Positions 53,433-62,810 of a stretch of DNA of 64,000 nucleotides are shown in pieces. This DNA is from Bacillota bacterium. GTDB taxonomy: Bacteria > Bacillota > Clostridia > Lachnospirales > Lachnospiraceae. Position numbers and translations under genes: made by a program. The notes under the pieces were generated by a model. It saw only the letters and a list, made by a program, of their open reading frames with translations, was not told the origin of the DNA and did no database searches. The DNA lies in the NCBI GenBank assembly GCA_023410575.1, contig JAEYPP010000086.1:1-64000 (forward strand), in the 5' to 3' direction. Every line of letters starts with the position of its first letter. Position 1 is the first letter of the stretch.

Positions 53433-54593
53433 TTATCGAACATGCTTTGCACATTCGCGTTCTATTATATCATATGTTTCCTGTTCTATATTAAGAATTT
53501 GAGATACGTTAGGATTCTGAACCAAAGTATGAGAATCTATCGCATATCGAATCAAATCCGTAATGTCCAAATACGAGATTTCTCGGTTTAGAAATTTAGC
53601 AACTGCACGTTCATTCGCTGCATTATAAACCGTTGGTAGACTATGACCAACTTTCATAACCTCATAGGCCATTGCTAACCCTGGATAATTAATGAAATCT
53701 GGTTTCTCAAACGTAATAGAGCCAAGTTCAAAAAAGTTGACACGCTTACCAGGTAAATATCTTCTAGCATTTGGGTAAAAAATCGCGTACTGAATTGGTA
53801 GCTTCATATCAGGAGTTCCCATCTGTGCAATAATTCCACCATCGGTATACTCGACAGCGGAATGAATAATACTCTGAGGATGGACAACAACTTCAATTTG
53901 ATCCACCGAAACATCAAACAACCAGCGTGCTTCGATTACTTCAAGCCCCTTATTGACCATTGTCGCGGAATCAATTGTTATCTTACGTCCCATCGACCAA
54001 TTCGGATGCTTTAGGGCATCTTCTACCTGAACGTTCTTAAATTCTTCTCGTTTTCTACCGCGAAATGGCCCACCAGAAGCAGTTAAAATAATTTTAGAAA
54101 TTTCGGAATTATGACTACCCTGAAGTGCTTGAAAAATTGCAGAATGCTCAGAATCGACAGGCAATAATGAAACCTGATACTCTTTTACTAATGGCATAAT
54201 AATATGTCCAGCTGTAACCAAAGTTTCTTTGTTAGCAAACGCAATGTCTTTTCTAGCCTTAATTGCTTCCATTACTGGTAAAATACCAATCATTCCAACG
54301 ACTGCACTTACTACTAATGATGCACTTGGAATCGTTGCACACTCAATTAGCCCCTCCATACAAGAAACGACTTTAATGTTTGTATCTGCCAATTTTACTG
54401 ATAACTCTTTAGCGTGAGTTTCGTCATAAACACAAACAATCTCTGGTTGAAATTCTCTTGCTTGTGCCTCCAACAACGAAATATTTTGTAAAGCAGCTAA
54501 GGCTGCAACTTTAAGATCTTTGTTTTCTCGAACCACTTCTAACGTCTGAGTCCCAATGGATCCTGTAGAACCCAATATCGATATTGTCTTCAT
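53433..54593 (-). CDS. dxr: 1-deoxy-D-xylulose-5-phosphate reductoisomerase
   Basis: The 386-residue enzyme begins with the NADPH site SILGSTGSIGTQTLEVV and has PVDSEHSAIFQAL, GGPFRGR and HPNWSMGRKITIDSATMVNKGLE, all IspC/Dxr motifs. It makes MEP, the committed isoprenoid precursor. Gene order cdsA-dxr-rseP is conserved. Confidence 0.98.
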   Translation of the reverse strand: MKTISILGSTGSIGTQTLEVVRENKDLKVAALAALQNISLLEAQAREFQPEIVCVYDETHAKELSVKLADTNIKVVSCMEGLIECATIPSASLVVSAVVGMIGILPVMEAIKARKDIAFANKETLVTAGHIIMPLVKEYQVSLLPVDSEHSAIFQALQGSHNSEISKIILTASGGPFRGRKREEFKNVQVEDALKHPNWSMGRKITIDSATMVNKGLEVIEARWLFDVSVDQIEVVVHPQSIIHSAVEYTDGGIIAQMGTPDMKLPIQYAIFYPNARRYLPGKRVNFFELGSITFEKPDFINYPGLAMAYEVMKVGHSLPTVYNAANERAVAKFLNREISYLDITDLIRYAIDSHTLVQNPNVSQILNIEQETYDIIERECAKHVR

Positions 54594-54693
54594 GCTGTCT
54601 CCTAAATCTATTCAACGAAAAAAGTATTCTCAATCAACTCTTCTCGCCAAGAGTAAAATAAGTCGTAAACCGCCTTATTTTATATTTAATAAG

Positions 54694-55503
54694 TTATAAA
54701 ATAGTTGCCAAATAAAATACAATTGGTGCAGTAAAGATAAGACTGTCAAAACGGTCTAAAATTCCACCATGACCAGGTATTAAGTTACCATAGTCTTTAA
54801 TCTCATGATTTCTCTTAATTGCAGATGCTGCTAAATCACCAATCTGTGATATAACCGCTGAACATCCACCTATAATAGCAAAACTTAACTGAGGATTTGC
54901 AAAGCCTTCGATGTACTGATTTAAGAAAGTAGCGTAGAGAAAACCTAGTAAAGCTGCTCCTAAAATCCCACCAAACAAGCCTTCAATTGATTTCTTTGGA
55001 CTTAAAATCGGTGCCATCTTATGTTTTCCAATTTTTCTTCCAACAAGATAAGCACATGTATCTGACCCCCAGGAACCAATAAAAGCTAGCCAAACGATAA
55101 AAGCTCCACCCTCCATAATTCGGATTTGATAGATGAAGGAGAGCATAATCACTACATAGAACAATCCGAAAAAGGTTAGCGTTGCATGTTCTGTATTGTA
55201 TTTTGGAAATGTAAATACATAAACAGCCATAACTACAAGTAAAAATCCAACACAATACGGAAAAATAAATTCTTTTAAGTTAAAATAGATCAATGCATAA
55301 TAGCCAGCACATGCTATATAACCTGCGATTGCAAATAAACTCTTTTGCATATTAAGAACACGGTATAATTCCATTAATCCAATGAACGAAATCCCTAACA
55401 AAGTAAAGAATAGTACTTCTCTACCAATCACCATAGCTGCTATCGTGATGCACATTAAAATGACGGAACTACGAAAACGTATCCAAAATGACGTATCTTT
55501 CAT
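54694..55503 (-). CDS. cdsA: phosphatidate cytidylyltransferase
   Basis: This 269-residue integral membrane enzyme with about eight segments carries the family signature APILSPKKSIEGLFGG and a final GHGGILDRFDSLIFTAPI. It makes CDP-diacylglycerol for phospholipids. It overlaps uppS by one base. Confidence 0.98.
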   Translation of the reverse strand: MKDTSFWIRFRSSVILMCITIAAMVIGREVLFFTLLGISFIGLMELYRVLNMQKSLFAIAGYIACAGYYALIYFNLKEFIFPYCVGFLLVVMAVYVFTFPKYNTEHATLTFFGLFYVVIMLSFIYQIRIMEGGAFIVWLAFIGSWGSDTCAYLVGRKIGKHKMAPILSPKKSIEGLFGGILGAALLGFLYATFLNQYIEGFANPQLSFAIIGGCSAVISQIGDLAASAIKRNHEIKDYGNLIPGHGGILDRFDSLIFTAPIVFYLATIL

Positions 55504-56216
55504 CAGACTCCTCCAAATCTTCGCTCTCTTCCATTATAGTAATCTATCGCTTTTTGAAGTTCTTTTTTATTAAAATCCGGCCACAGTATATCAGTGAAAT
55601 AAAATTCTGTATACGCAAGCTGCCAAGGTAAAAAATTAGATAATCGATATTCCCCACTCGTACGAATTAGTAAATCAGGATCTGGAATTGTTGCTGTATC
55701 AAGATTCGCTGTAATTAGTTGCTCCGTAATATCTTCTGCTTTCAACGTACCATTTTCTACTTTTGTAGCTATTTTTTTGATTGCACGAGTAATTTCATCA
55801 CGCCCACCATAATTAAGAGCTACCTGAAAATTCAATCCAGTATTATCTTTTGATATTTCCTCAAGTTCTATGATACTTTTTTGTAATTGTTCTTCCAGTC
55901 GTGTGATATCACCAATGATACGAACCCTCATATTATTTTTCTTACTTTTTTTGATACAATCCCTCATAAAATCATGCAATAACTCCATAAGTTTATCAAC
56001 TTCTTCTTTGGGACGAGACCAATTTTCTGTAGAAAAAGCATATACGGTCATGTACTTTACACCCATATCAAATGCTGCTTTACCAATTTTTTCAACAACC
56101 TGACTCCCTTTTGAATGTCCATAATTGCGAGGCATGTGCATCTTTTTTGCCCAACGCCCATTCCCATCCATAATAATTGCTATATGTTGTGGAACCTTAT
56201 ATTCCTTAACTTCCAT
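55503..56216 (-). CDS. uppS: isoprenyl transferase (undecaprenyl diphosphate synthase)
   Basis: The 237 residues include the substrate motif HIAIIMDGNGRWAKK near the N-terminus and DLLIRTSGEYRLSNFLPWQ near residue 190, both diagnostic of cis-prenyltransferases. It makes the C55 carrier for cell-wall precursors. It overlaps cdsA by one base. Confidence 0.98.
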   Translation of the reverse strand: MEVKEYKVPQHIAIIMDGNGRWAKKMHMPRNYGHSKGSQVVEKIGKAAFDMGVKYMTVYAFSTENWSRPKEEVDKLMELLHDFMRDCIKKSKKNNMRVRIIGDITRLEEQLQKSIIELEEISKDNTGLNFQVALNYGGRDEITRAIKKIATKVENGTLKAEDITEQLITANLDTATIPDPDLLIRTSGEYRLSNFLPWQLAYTEFYFTDILWPDFNKKELQKAIDYYNGRERRFGGV

Positions 56217-56241
56217 ACCGATGACCTTTCTAACGCTAATG

Positions 56242-56292
56242 AGGGTGTTGCGAAATTCATACGAAACATTCGTTGAATTTTCAACACCCTCT
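56242..56292 (-). repeat. hairpin between frr and uppS
   Basis: GAGGGTGTTG pairs with CAACACCCTC, with a further ATTC/GAAT pair inside, in the 82-base space between frr and uppS. No T tract follows, so it may mark RNA processing or partial termination. Confidence 0.5.
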
Positions 56293-56298
56293 GATGTT

Positions 56299-56853
56299 TT
56301 ATACTGTTAAGATTTCTTTGGACTTCGCTTCCATAGCCTTATCAACTTCAACTACAAACTTGTCTGTAACTTTTTGAATCTCATCTTCGATTTGTTTTTG
56401 TTCATCCTCAGAGATTTCATTTGCTTTTGCTGATTTCTTGATTGCATCATTTGCATCACGACGAATGTTACGAATTGCAACTTTTGCATTCTCAGCTTTC
56501 TTCTTAACATCCTTCACAAGATCCTTACGTCTTTCCTCAGTCAACTCAGGGAAAACCAAACGAATCACTTTACCATCATTACTTGGTGTTAAACCTAAAT
56601 CAGAAGTTAAAATCGCTTTTTCAATGTCTTTAATTAATTTAGATTCCCAAGGCTGAATCTGGATGATTCTTGCTTCTGGAACACTAATATTTGCTACTTG
56701 TTGAAGGGGACTTGGTGTTCCATAATAATCAACCTTTAATTTATCCAAAAGATGTGGATTTGCACGTCCAGCGCGAATACCTGTGTACTCATCTTTTAGT
56801 GTATCAAGGGATTTTTGCATCTTAACCTCAAAAGGTTTTACTCTTTCATTCAT
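56299..56853 (-). CDS. frr: ribosome recycling factor
   Basis: The 184-residue product has the standard length and motifs (YTGIRAGRANPHLLDKL, IQPWE and RRDANDAIKKSAK) of RRF, which splits post-termination ribosomes with EF-G. It lies directly downstream of pyrH, as usual. Confidence 0.98.
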   Translation of the reverse strand: MNERVKPFEVKMQKSLDTLKDEYTGIRAGRANPHLLDKLKVDYYGTPSPLQQVANISVPEARIIQIQPWESKLIKDIEKAILTSDLGLTPSNDGKVIRLVFPELTEERRKDLVKDVKKKAENAKVAIRNIRRDANDAIKKSAKANEISEDEQKQIEDEIQKVTDKFVVEVDKAMEAKSKEILTV

Positions 56854-56875
56854 AACATTACCTCCAAAATTTCAA

Positions 56876-57580
56876 TTACGGTGTGACAATCGTACCTGTA
56901 CAGGCACCCTTCACATTATTTACAATGCTGTTCTCCTCATTTAACGAGAATACTAAACAAGGTTTTTTATTCTCCATGCACATAACAGTTGCTGTTAAAT
57001 CCATGATTGCCAGTTTTTTGTCAAGTAATACCTGATATGATACAGAATCATACTTAATTGCATCTGGATTCTTCTTAGGGTCACTGTCATAAACCCCATC
57101 TACTGCTCGCGCCATTAAGATAACATCCGTATCTAATTCAATTGCTCGCAACGCAGTTGCTGTATCAGTTGAAAAATAAGGATGACCAGTACCAGCAGCT
57201 AAGAAAATTACTTTTCCCTGCTTTAAGCATTCCACTGCCTTATCCTTACTGAATAGCTCTGTCATGCTTCCACAAGCAAATGGTGTGAAAATGGCTGTTT
57301 CCATTCCAACAAAACGAAAGATTTCTGATACATAAATGCAATTCATAACGGTAGCTAACATACCAATCTGATCTGCTTTTGTACGGTCAATCGTTTCCGA
57401 GGTTCTACCTCTCCAGAAGTTACCACCACCAATCACAATGGCTACTTCAATTCCGTCATCAACTAAGGATTTCACTTGCTTACCCACTTCAATACAAGTA
57501 GCCTCATCAAACCCAGTCTTTTTGTCGCCTGCCAATGCTTCACCACTTAATTTAAGTAATACCCTATTATAGGTTTTCAT
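56876..57580 (-). CDS. pyrH: UMP kinase
   Basis: This 234-residue amino-acid-kinase-fold enzyme phosphorylates UMP to UDP. LLKLSGEALAGDKK, VIGGGNFWRG and DTATALRAIELDTDVILMARAVDGVYDSDP are typical. The tsf and rpsB genes usually found upstream are absent here; a bactofilin gene takes their place. Confidence 0.98.
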   Translation of the reverse strand: MKTYNRVLLKLSGEALAGDKKTGFDEATCIEVGKQVKSLVDDGIEVAIVIGGGNFWRGRTSETIDRTKADQIGMLATVMNCIYVSEIFRFVGMETAIFTPFACGSMTELFSKDKAVECLKQGKVIFLAAGTGHPYFSTDTATALRAIELDTDVILMARAVDGVYDSDPKKNPDAIKYDSVSYQVLLDKKLAIMDLTATVMCMENKKPCLVFSLNEENSIVNNVKGACTGTIVTP

Positions 57581-57640
57581 TCTTCACTACCTCACACCTT
57601 TTTTTGTCCCAAAAATTCTACCACACTTTTCTCGTAATTT

Positions 57641-58633
57641 CTACTCAAAAATATTATTAATGTCAACATCGGAATAACTTAGGGAACAGAAACCTTCTAC
57701 AACAGCACCATTGTTCATCTGAACTGACTTTGCTTTGATGTTTCCTTTGATAATAGCAGTAGAATCGATAACCACTGGACCACTAACATCAATCTCACCC
57801 TTTACAGCGCCTGCGATAACACCTGAAGTAGCTGTGATATCACCAATAACAACTGTTCCGACTCCAACTTTTACACTTCCTTCACTACTAATACTACCTT
57901 CCAAACGCTCCGTATTAACATATACTTCGCTAGCCATAGAATTACCAATTACTTTTCCACTGATCGATAGTTTACCAAGACACTCAATATCTCCATTAAT
58001 TGTTCCCATAACATCCAAAGAACAATCTGAGATGATACTACCGTTAATCGTTGTCCCTCTTGTAATCACAGTTACCGCTTCTTTATCCTCTTGAGTCAAT
58101 TCAGGGTTAACCTCACGCGTTTTTTCTTCTTCTACATGTTCAGTCTTTTCTGTCTTTTCCTCATCCTTTAATAACGTATCCAAGATTTCGGAATCTACTG
58201 CATTTTCATCATAATCAACCATAGTATTCTCCACCTTTTCCTCTACTTTTTTTACATTCATTTCATTGCTTTGTGTTCCCGATTCCATCGCTTCCTGCTT
58301 GTTATCCAGTTCCTTCGAAATAGCTTCTTGTTCTGAGTTTGTCTCTTTTAATGAAGCAGATTCATCTTCTAAATCCGAGTCTTCTAATGTACTAGCTTCT
58401 ACATCTGAGTTTAACTCCTCTGGTGAACCAATCTCGTCATCCTCTGTTAACAATTGTTCAGCGGCAGCTAAAATATCTTTATACATGTTCTCATCGATAA
58501 AGTCTTCTGTTTCGCTTTTTTTCGCACCCTGCTTATCTTCTTTCATTCCTTCTAAAGTATCAGTGTCTACTATCTTGGGTGTTTCATCATTAGTTTTGTT
58601 CGTATCTTGCTTCATATCTTTAAAAAAGCCCAT
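57641..58633 (-). CDS. bactofilin-domain protein with long acidic N-terminus
   Basis: The C-terminal half (residues 190-320, TINGSIISDCSLDVMGTINGDIECLGKLSISGKVIG) is a bactofilin beta-helix that forms filaments on membranes and helps position envelope enzymes. The first 185 residues are almost entirely polar, Glu/Asp/Ser/Lys-rich and probably disordered, which is unusual because most bactofilins have short tails. It lies 60 bases upstream of pyrH on the same strand. Function is family-based inference. Confidence 0.8.
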   Translation of the reverse strand: MGFFKDMKQDTNKTNDETPKIVDTDTLEGMKEDKQGAKKSETEDFIDENMYKDILAAAEQLLTEDDEIGSPEELNSDVEASTLEDSDLEDESASLKETNSEQEAISKELDNKQEAMESGTQSNEMNVKKVEEKVENTMVDYDENAVDSEILDTLLKDEEKTEKTEHVEEEKTREVNPELTQEDKEAVTVITRGTTINGSIISDCSLDVMGTINGDIECLGKLSISGKVIGNSMASEVYVNTERLEGSISSEGSVKVGVGTVVIGDITATSGVIAGAVKGEIDVSGPVVIDSTAIIKGNIKAKSVQMNNGAVVEGFCSLSYSDVDINNIFE

Positions 58634-58817
58634 TGAGCTACCCTCCTGTAACTTTTTCTTACGAATTATCTTTTACCCGTTACCTTTTACCCATTACATT
58701 ATGTATCCATTATTATTGAATTAACAGCTAATTACATATACATTTATGATAAAGTAATTTATATGATTTGTAAAGATGTTTTTACGTTAAATTGTCCTTA
58801 CTTATTGCTTAGAGTTC

Positions 58818-58870
58818 AAGAATTTAACAAGGAGAAACTCACGCTATGAGTTTCTCCTTGTTAAATTCTT
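58818..58870. terminator. perfect 24-bp hairpin
   Basis: Arms AAGAATTTAACAAGGAGAAA and their complement, with four more paired bases, flank a five-base loop (cgcta); CTTTTTAG follows on the + strand. It lies about 130 bases after the hydrogenase gene end and may be its terminator. The 316-base gap 58634-58949 otherwise holds nothing supported. Confidence 0.6.
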
Positions 58871-58949
58871 TTTAGATTAAAAATCAACTAAATTTTATAT
58901 CATCACTTTATTCTCTTTATTACATTTTATATTTTCATTTCAGAATTAC

Positions 58950-60299
58950 TTAAGAGAAATTGCGTTCAAACATACTACTCTTTTCAACAAGTTCCTCTTT
59001 ATTCTTTATACCTAACTGTTGTAAGGTTTCTTCTAATACTTCTGAATTCACAGGAATCTTTATTGCGGAATCATAAGCAACTTCATCCACTGCAATTCTT
59101 CCTTGTTCTGGATCAATATTTGCTTTTGGTCCACCAACACATCCACCAACACAACCCATGCCTTCGATGAAACTAGCTCTGTTTTCCCCACGCTCTAATT
59201 GTTCTAACATTGCTCGACATTCTTTTACACCACTGACATATTTTGAGTTGAATAATTTCCTTTTTTCCGGAAACATCTGATCTACAATATCGAAAACAGC
59301 TTGTGATACACCACCGCTGCGTCCATATAATCTACCACCAGTTGCTGCATAATCCACTGCTGGGATACCCTCTAATTGATCTGGCTCAATTTCAAGTGCT
59401 TCAAAAATGAGTTTTAACTCTTGAAAGGTCAATACATAGTCAATCGTTCCTTTTAAATCCTCCTCCCTTGCTTCCGCCTTTTTGGCAACACAAGGACCAA
59501 TAAATACGACCTTTGCATCAGGAGTTAGATGCTTGACAACCCTTCCCATTGCAATCATTGGGGAAACGGATGGTGAAAAGTCTGGAATTAAGTCATTATA
59601 AACACGTTTTAACAAGGTAACCCAAACTGGACAACAACAAGAAGTAATCATAAAATCATCTTTTGTTTTCACATGATGGTTAAACTCCATTGCTTCTTTG
59701 TAGCTTAGAATATCAGCTGCCATGGCCACTTCAAGCATATCTGTAAAACCTACTCGAATCAAGGCCTCTCTTAATTGATCTAAAGTGACATCTTTCCCAA
59801 ACTGGCCTGCAATTGCGGGTGCAACTATTGCCATTACGATATCTTCTTTGAGTAGACTAGCAAAAGGAAAAAACTGAGGTGTATCGATAAAGTTATGGTT
59901 TTCGCAAACAGTAATACATTGACCACAAGTTACACACTTATCGTCATCAATCCATTTTTCATTGGTAAGTGGATCTTTCATAATTGCGTCTAGTGGACAA
60001 ACTGATTGACATTTTGCTTTTCCTTCCTCAACTGCACAATCTTCCTTGCAACTATTTATTTTTTCCATAATTTTTACTCTAACCTGATGATTTACAATCG
60101 ATTGTACAATTGCTTGCATAAACATAAAATCATCTTCGATTTGTTCCTCCTCAACGCCACACAAAATCGACAATATTTGTCTAGCCTGATCCTTCGATTC
60201 AAATTCATGAGTCATAATATTCATAAATTCTTCCTCGAATTTATTAGAATAATAGGCATCAACTAATCTCTTATAAATATCCTTATATTGTTCTTTCAT
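58950..60299 (-). CDS. [FeFe]-hydrogenase-like iron-sulphur protein
   Basis: A 449-residue protein. Residues about 80-150 hold two 4Fe-4S sites (CQSVCPLDA and CVTCGQCITVC), followed by a hydrogenase large-subunit domain. The H-cluster motifs are variants: L1 TSCCCPVW, L2 GPCVAKKAE and L3 EGMGCVGGCVGGP instead of the standard TSCCPxW, MPCxxKK and ECMACPGGC. This fits non-classical groups thought to sense or act as electron carriers. No HydE, HydF, HydG or electron partner lies in the window. Catalysis is uncertain. An N-terminal helical region (1-75) has no known motif. Confidence 0.8.
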   Translation of the reverse strand: MKEQYKDIYKRLVDAYYSNKFEEEFMNIMTHEFESKDQARQILSILCGVEEEQIEDDFMFMQAIVQSIVNHQVRVKIMEKINSCKEDCAVEEGKAKCQSVCPLDAIMKDPLTNEKWIDDDKCVTCGQCITVCENHNFIDTPQFFPFASLLKEDIVMAIVAPAIAGQFGKDVTLDQLREALIRVGFTDMLEVAMAADILSYKEAMEFNHHVKTKDDFMITSCCCPVWVTLLKRVYNDLIPDFSPSVSPMIAMGRVVKHLTPDAKVVFIGPCVAKKAEAREEDLKGTIDYVLTFQELKLIFEALEIEPDQLEGIPAVDYAATGGRLYGRSGGVSQAVFDIVDQMFPEKRKLFNSKYVSGVKECRAMLEQLERGENRASFIEGMGCVGGCVGGPKANIDPEQGRIAVDEVAYDSAIKIPVNSEVLEETLQQLGIKNKEELVEKSSMFERNFS

Positions 60300-60480
60300 T
60301 TTTGCCTCCAGTATACAGTGATATTTAGTAGTTTTTACAAATATAAGAAACCTATACGAGATATGTTAAAATTTCTCTTGCATATAAGTTATTGTCATTT
60401 TTTCTGTATTCATTTATAATGTAATAAGGTTTTATTCGTTCATTTTGATAAATACATGTATGAAAGGATGGATATTAAAT

Positions 60481-60858
60481 ATGAAAAAGAGAAATCCGCT
60501 TTTAGAGTTTGTTGCAGGTATTGCACTTTTTGCGCTTGGTCTCTTTTGGTTTACCTCAAAAGTTACTGTAACTACTGGTTTTGGATTCCGATTTGGGACA
60601 TTAAACATCACAGGTGGAGTAGTTGTTGTACCATTCTTAATTGGTGTAGTTTGGTGGTTTATTGATGTAAAGTCTATCGTTGCAAAAGTATTAACTGTCC
60701 TAGGTGTCTTAATCATTGTTGGTTCTGTTATCGTCAATACAAAATTTTACATGGCTCAAGAAAGCTTATTTAACTATCTACTCATGTTAGTTTTAATATG
60801 TGCTGGACTAGGCTTAATCGCTAGAGTTCTATTTAAAGGAAACAAAGATGAAAAGTAA
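60481..60858 (+). CDS. small membrane protein, four predicted segments
   Basis: The ATG at 60481 with AAAGGATGG upstream gives 125 residues with about four hydrophobic segments (residues 8-25, 43-62, 66-84 and 90-110) and a basic tail. It belongs with short conserved membrane proteins of clostridia; no function is known. The next small membrane gene starts about 100 bases downstream on the same strand. Confidence 0.7.
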   Translation: MKKRNPLLEFVAGIALFALGLFWFTSKVTVTTGFGFRFGTLNITGGVVVVPFLIGVVWWFIDVKSIVAKVLTVLGVLIIVGSVIVNTKFYMAQESLFNYLLMLVLICAGLGLIARVLFKGNKDEK

Positions 60859-60956
60859 TTTTTTCTTTCTTCTTCGATGAAATGATGATAGAATAAATAT
60901 ATGATATACATAACACATATAAATATATTGATAACAATCATTAGGGGAGAGCGTAC

Positions 60957-61127
60957 ATGCCTGATTCATTGAACAAAAAAATAATTATCACTGGATTTGC
61001 CTTACTTTTATTTAGTATCGTAATAGCAATTATAAGTCAATCGCCGTTTTCCTATATCTGGGGTGGTTTTGGTTTATTTTTCGTAATTGCTGGGTGCTTT
61101 ATTAAAGATGAGATTAAAAAGAAATAA
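60957..61127 (+). CDS. 56-residue two-segment membrane protein
   Basis: The ATG at 60957 with GGGGAG seven bases upstream encodes 56 residues beginning MPDSLNKKIIITGF, with two membrane segments (about 8-26 and 32-50) and the basic tail KDEIKKK. No family is recognised. A hairpin at 61131-61169 follows at once, supporting a real transcription unit. Confidence 0.65.
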   Translation: MPDSLNKKIIITGFALLLFSIVIAIISQSPFSYIWGGFGLFFVIAGCFIKDEIKKK

Positions 61128-61130
61128 AAT

Positions 61131-61169
61131 GAGGAGACGGTTGCGAATCAATACCACAACTGTCTCCTC
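61131..61169. terminator. hairpin terminator
   Basis: GAGGAGAC and GTTG pair with CAAC and GTCTCCTC between two convergent genes. On the minus strand it is followed by ATTTTATTTC. Confidence 0.6.
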
Positions 61170-61212
61170 TAACTATTAAGAAAAGTTCACCAAACATTCT
61201 TTTATATAAGAT

Positions 61213-61731
61213 CTAAGTTTCATTTATGTGTAAACTTTCAACTCTCGAATGTATATATTTCTCAACCTCATCTTTTGAAATTTCTAAAGGTAATGCTAAT
61301 TCAGAATATAAGTTATCTTTCGCTATTTTAAGATAACGTTCGTCTGTAGCTGTAGTTTTCTTACCTTGAACTATACGCTCCTGCTTGCGAATATAAGAAG
61401 TCTTAATAATTCGAATCCATTCACGACATTGACATCTACGTAGTACTTCCTTATACTCTTCTTCTCTTAACTTGTCATTGCTAATCCAAACCTCATCTAT
61501 GTTTGGAATGTCGTCAATTAGGCTGATAGCTTCTTCTTTTGTTATTACTTTACGCATAACAGTTTTTTCATTATCTACTGGTGAAAAAACTTTGCTTCCC
61601 TTTTGATAATATGGTCGTAATACATAATAAAGCCTATCCTTTTCTACCTCTGGCATATTAATTGTCGTTATATCCATAACTTCACATACCCCTGTTGCAC
61701 CATAAACTATTAATTCACCTTTTTTAAACAT
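61213..61731 (-). CDS. CarD/CdnL-family transcriptional regulator
   Basis: The ATG at 61729-61731 with GGAAGG upstream gives 172 residues. The N-terminal RNA-polymerase-interacting domain (MFKKGELIVYGATGVCEVMDI, then YYVLRPYYQKGSKVFSPVDN) is followed by a helical C-terminal part (about 75-165). CarD proteins bind the polymerase beta subunit and stabilise open promoters. It is monocistronic. Confidence 0.85.
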   Translation of the reverse strand: MFKKGELIVYGATGVCEVMDITTINMPEVEKDRLYYVLRPYYQKGSKVFSPVDNEKTVMRKVITKEEAISLIDDIPNIDEVWISNDKLREEEYKEVLRRCQCREWIRIIKTSYIRKQERIVQGKKTTATDERYLKIAKDNLYSELALPLEISKDEVEKYIHSRVESLHINET

Positions 61732-61743
61732 CCTTTGCACCTT

Positions 61744-61789
61744 CCTTAATTTACCACATTAAGGGACTGTTTTGTTACAACAGCCCCTT
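61744..61789. repeat. inverted repeat upstream of the CarD-family gene
   Basis: CACATTAAGGG and CCCTTAATGTG, extended by CTGTT / AACAG, flank a five-base loop just upstream of the CarD start. The 300 bases 61732-62031 hold this and, near 61963-62030, a second, imperfect hairpin followed by TTTTTT on the minus strand, which probably ends the TRIC gene transcript. Confidence 0.45.
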
Positions 61790-62031
61790 AATGTGTCACA
61801 AGATATGTAGATAGCATTTTTATAACATTTTTCTACAAATGTTATATAAAATTTATGAAGGATGAATTAAGTACTTAGGATTATTTCTTAATGTCATTAT
61901 TGCCACTTAATAACGTTTTTAATCAAAAAATATGCTGATATTATTATAATAACAAAAAATGATACTTTTGCTAACCATTATGGATACCATAGCCTCCATT
62001 CAGTTAACAAAAAATATCATCTTTTATACCA

Positions 62032-62667
62032 TCATTTATTAATACGTGGCAAATTCCATTCAAAATAAGTTGCTAACATGCGGATTGAAAGTGTTAAAGC
62101 AATACCGACGAGCATTGCCATATTGGTTCCAATCCAATCATTTATGTAGTAATAAGCAGACGCACCTGCGATAGCCGCTACTGCATAAACCCTTTTTTGA
62201 AAAATTACAGGTACCTTTCCTGCAAGCATATCACGTAAAATGCCTCCACCAACTCCAGTTAACACACCAACAAAAATCGATAGAAAAGCTAGCTCTGAAA
62301 AGCCATTGCTTATTGCAGTATTAACTCCAGTTACCACAAAAACACCTAAACCTACAGAATCAAATACGTTAAGGCAATGATCCATCTGTTTTGAATAGCG
62401 ATTGTTCTTTCCTTTTAGTAAATACATGAGCAAAAAGACAAGTATTGATGTCACAACAGCTACAATAACATAGATAGGATTCAAAAACATCATCGGAGGT
62501 AAATTATCAAGCAACACATCACGAATCATGCCACCACCTACGGCGGTTGTCATTCCTAACACAATAACACCAAACACATCCATATTTTTATCAATCGCAA
62601 CAATTGCACCTGAGATTGCAAAGGCTATCGTTCCAATAATCTCAATTAGGTAAACAAAATTCGTCAT
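62032..62667 (-). CDS. TRIC/UPF0126-family membrane channel-like protein
   Basis: The 211-residue protein has seven membrane segments and two repeated glycine-rich motifs (GMTTAVGGGMIRDVLL and GVLTGVGGGILRDMLAG), diagnostic of UPF0126/YicG, the bacterial relatives of TRIC cation channels. Homotrimeric K+ permeation is known for some members; glycine uptake has also been suggested for others. The role here is not known. It is monocistronic. Confidence 0.9.
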   Translation of the reverse strand: MTNFVYLIEIIGTIAFAISGAIVAIDKNMDVFGVIVLGMTTAVGGGMIRDVLLDNLPPMMFLNPIYVIVAVVTSILVFLLMYLLKGKNNRYSKQMDHCLNVFDSVGLGVFVVTGVNTAISNGFSELAFLSIFVGVLTGVGGGILRDMLAGKVPVIFQKRVYAVAAIAGASAYYYINDWIGTNMAMLVGIALTLSIRMLATYFEWNLPRINK

Positions 62668-62810
62668 ATAAGTACATCCCTCTTAAGTTTTCATTTTATC
62701 ACTTAATGTATTATAATATATGATTTATTTACTGTAAAGACGTTGCAATATCATTTACGTATCACATTAGGTTGTCATTTGCTAAATTGTTATAAGATTT
62801 GCTAAACTTA

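Noticed and set aside
61950..62030. A 23-codon minus-strand frame after GGAGGCT
   Set aside because: The spacing from site to ATG is only two bases and the frame overlaps a terminator-like hairpin.
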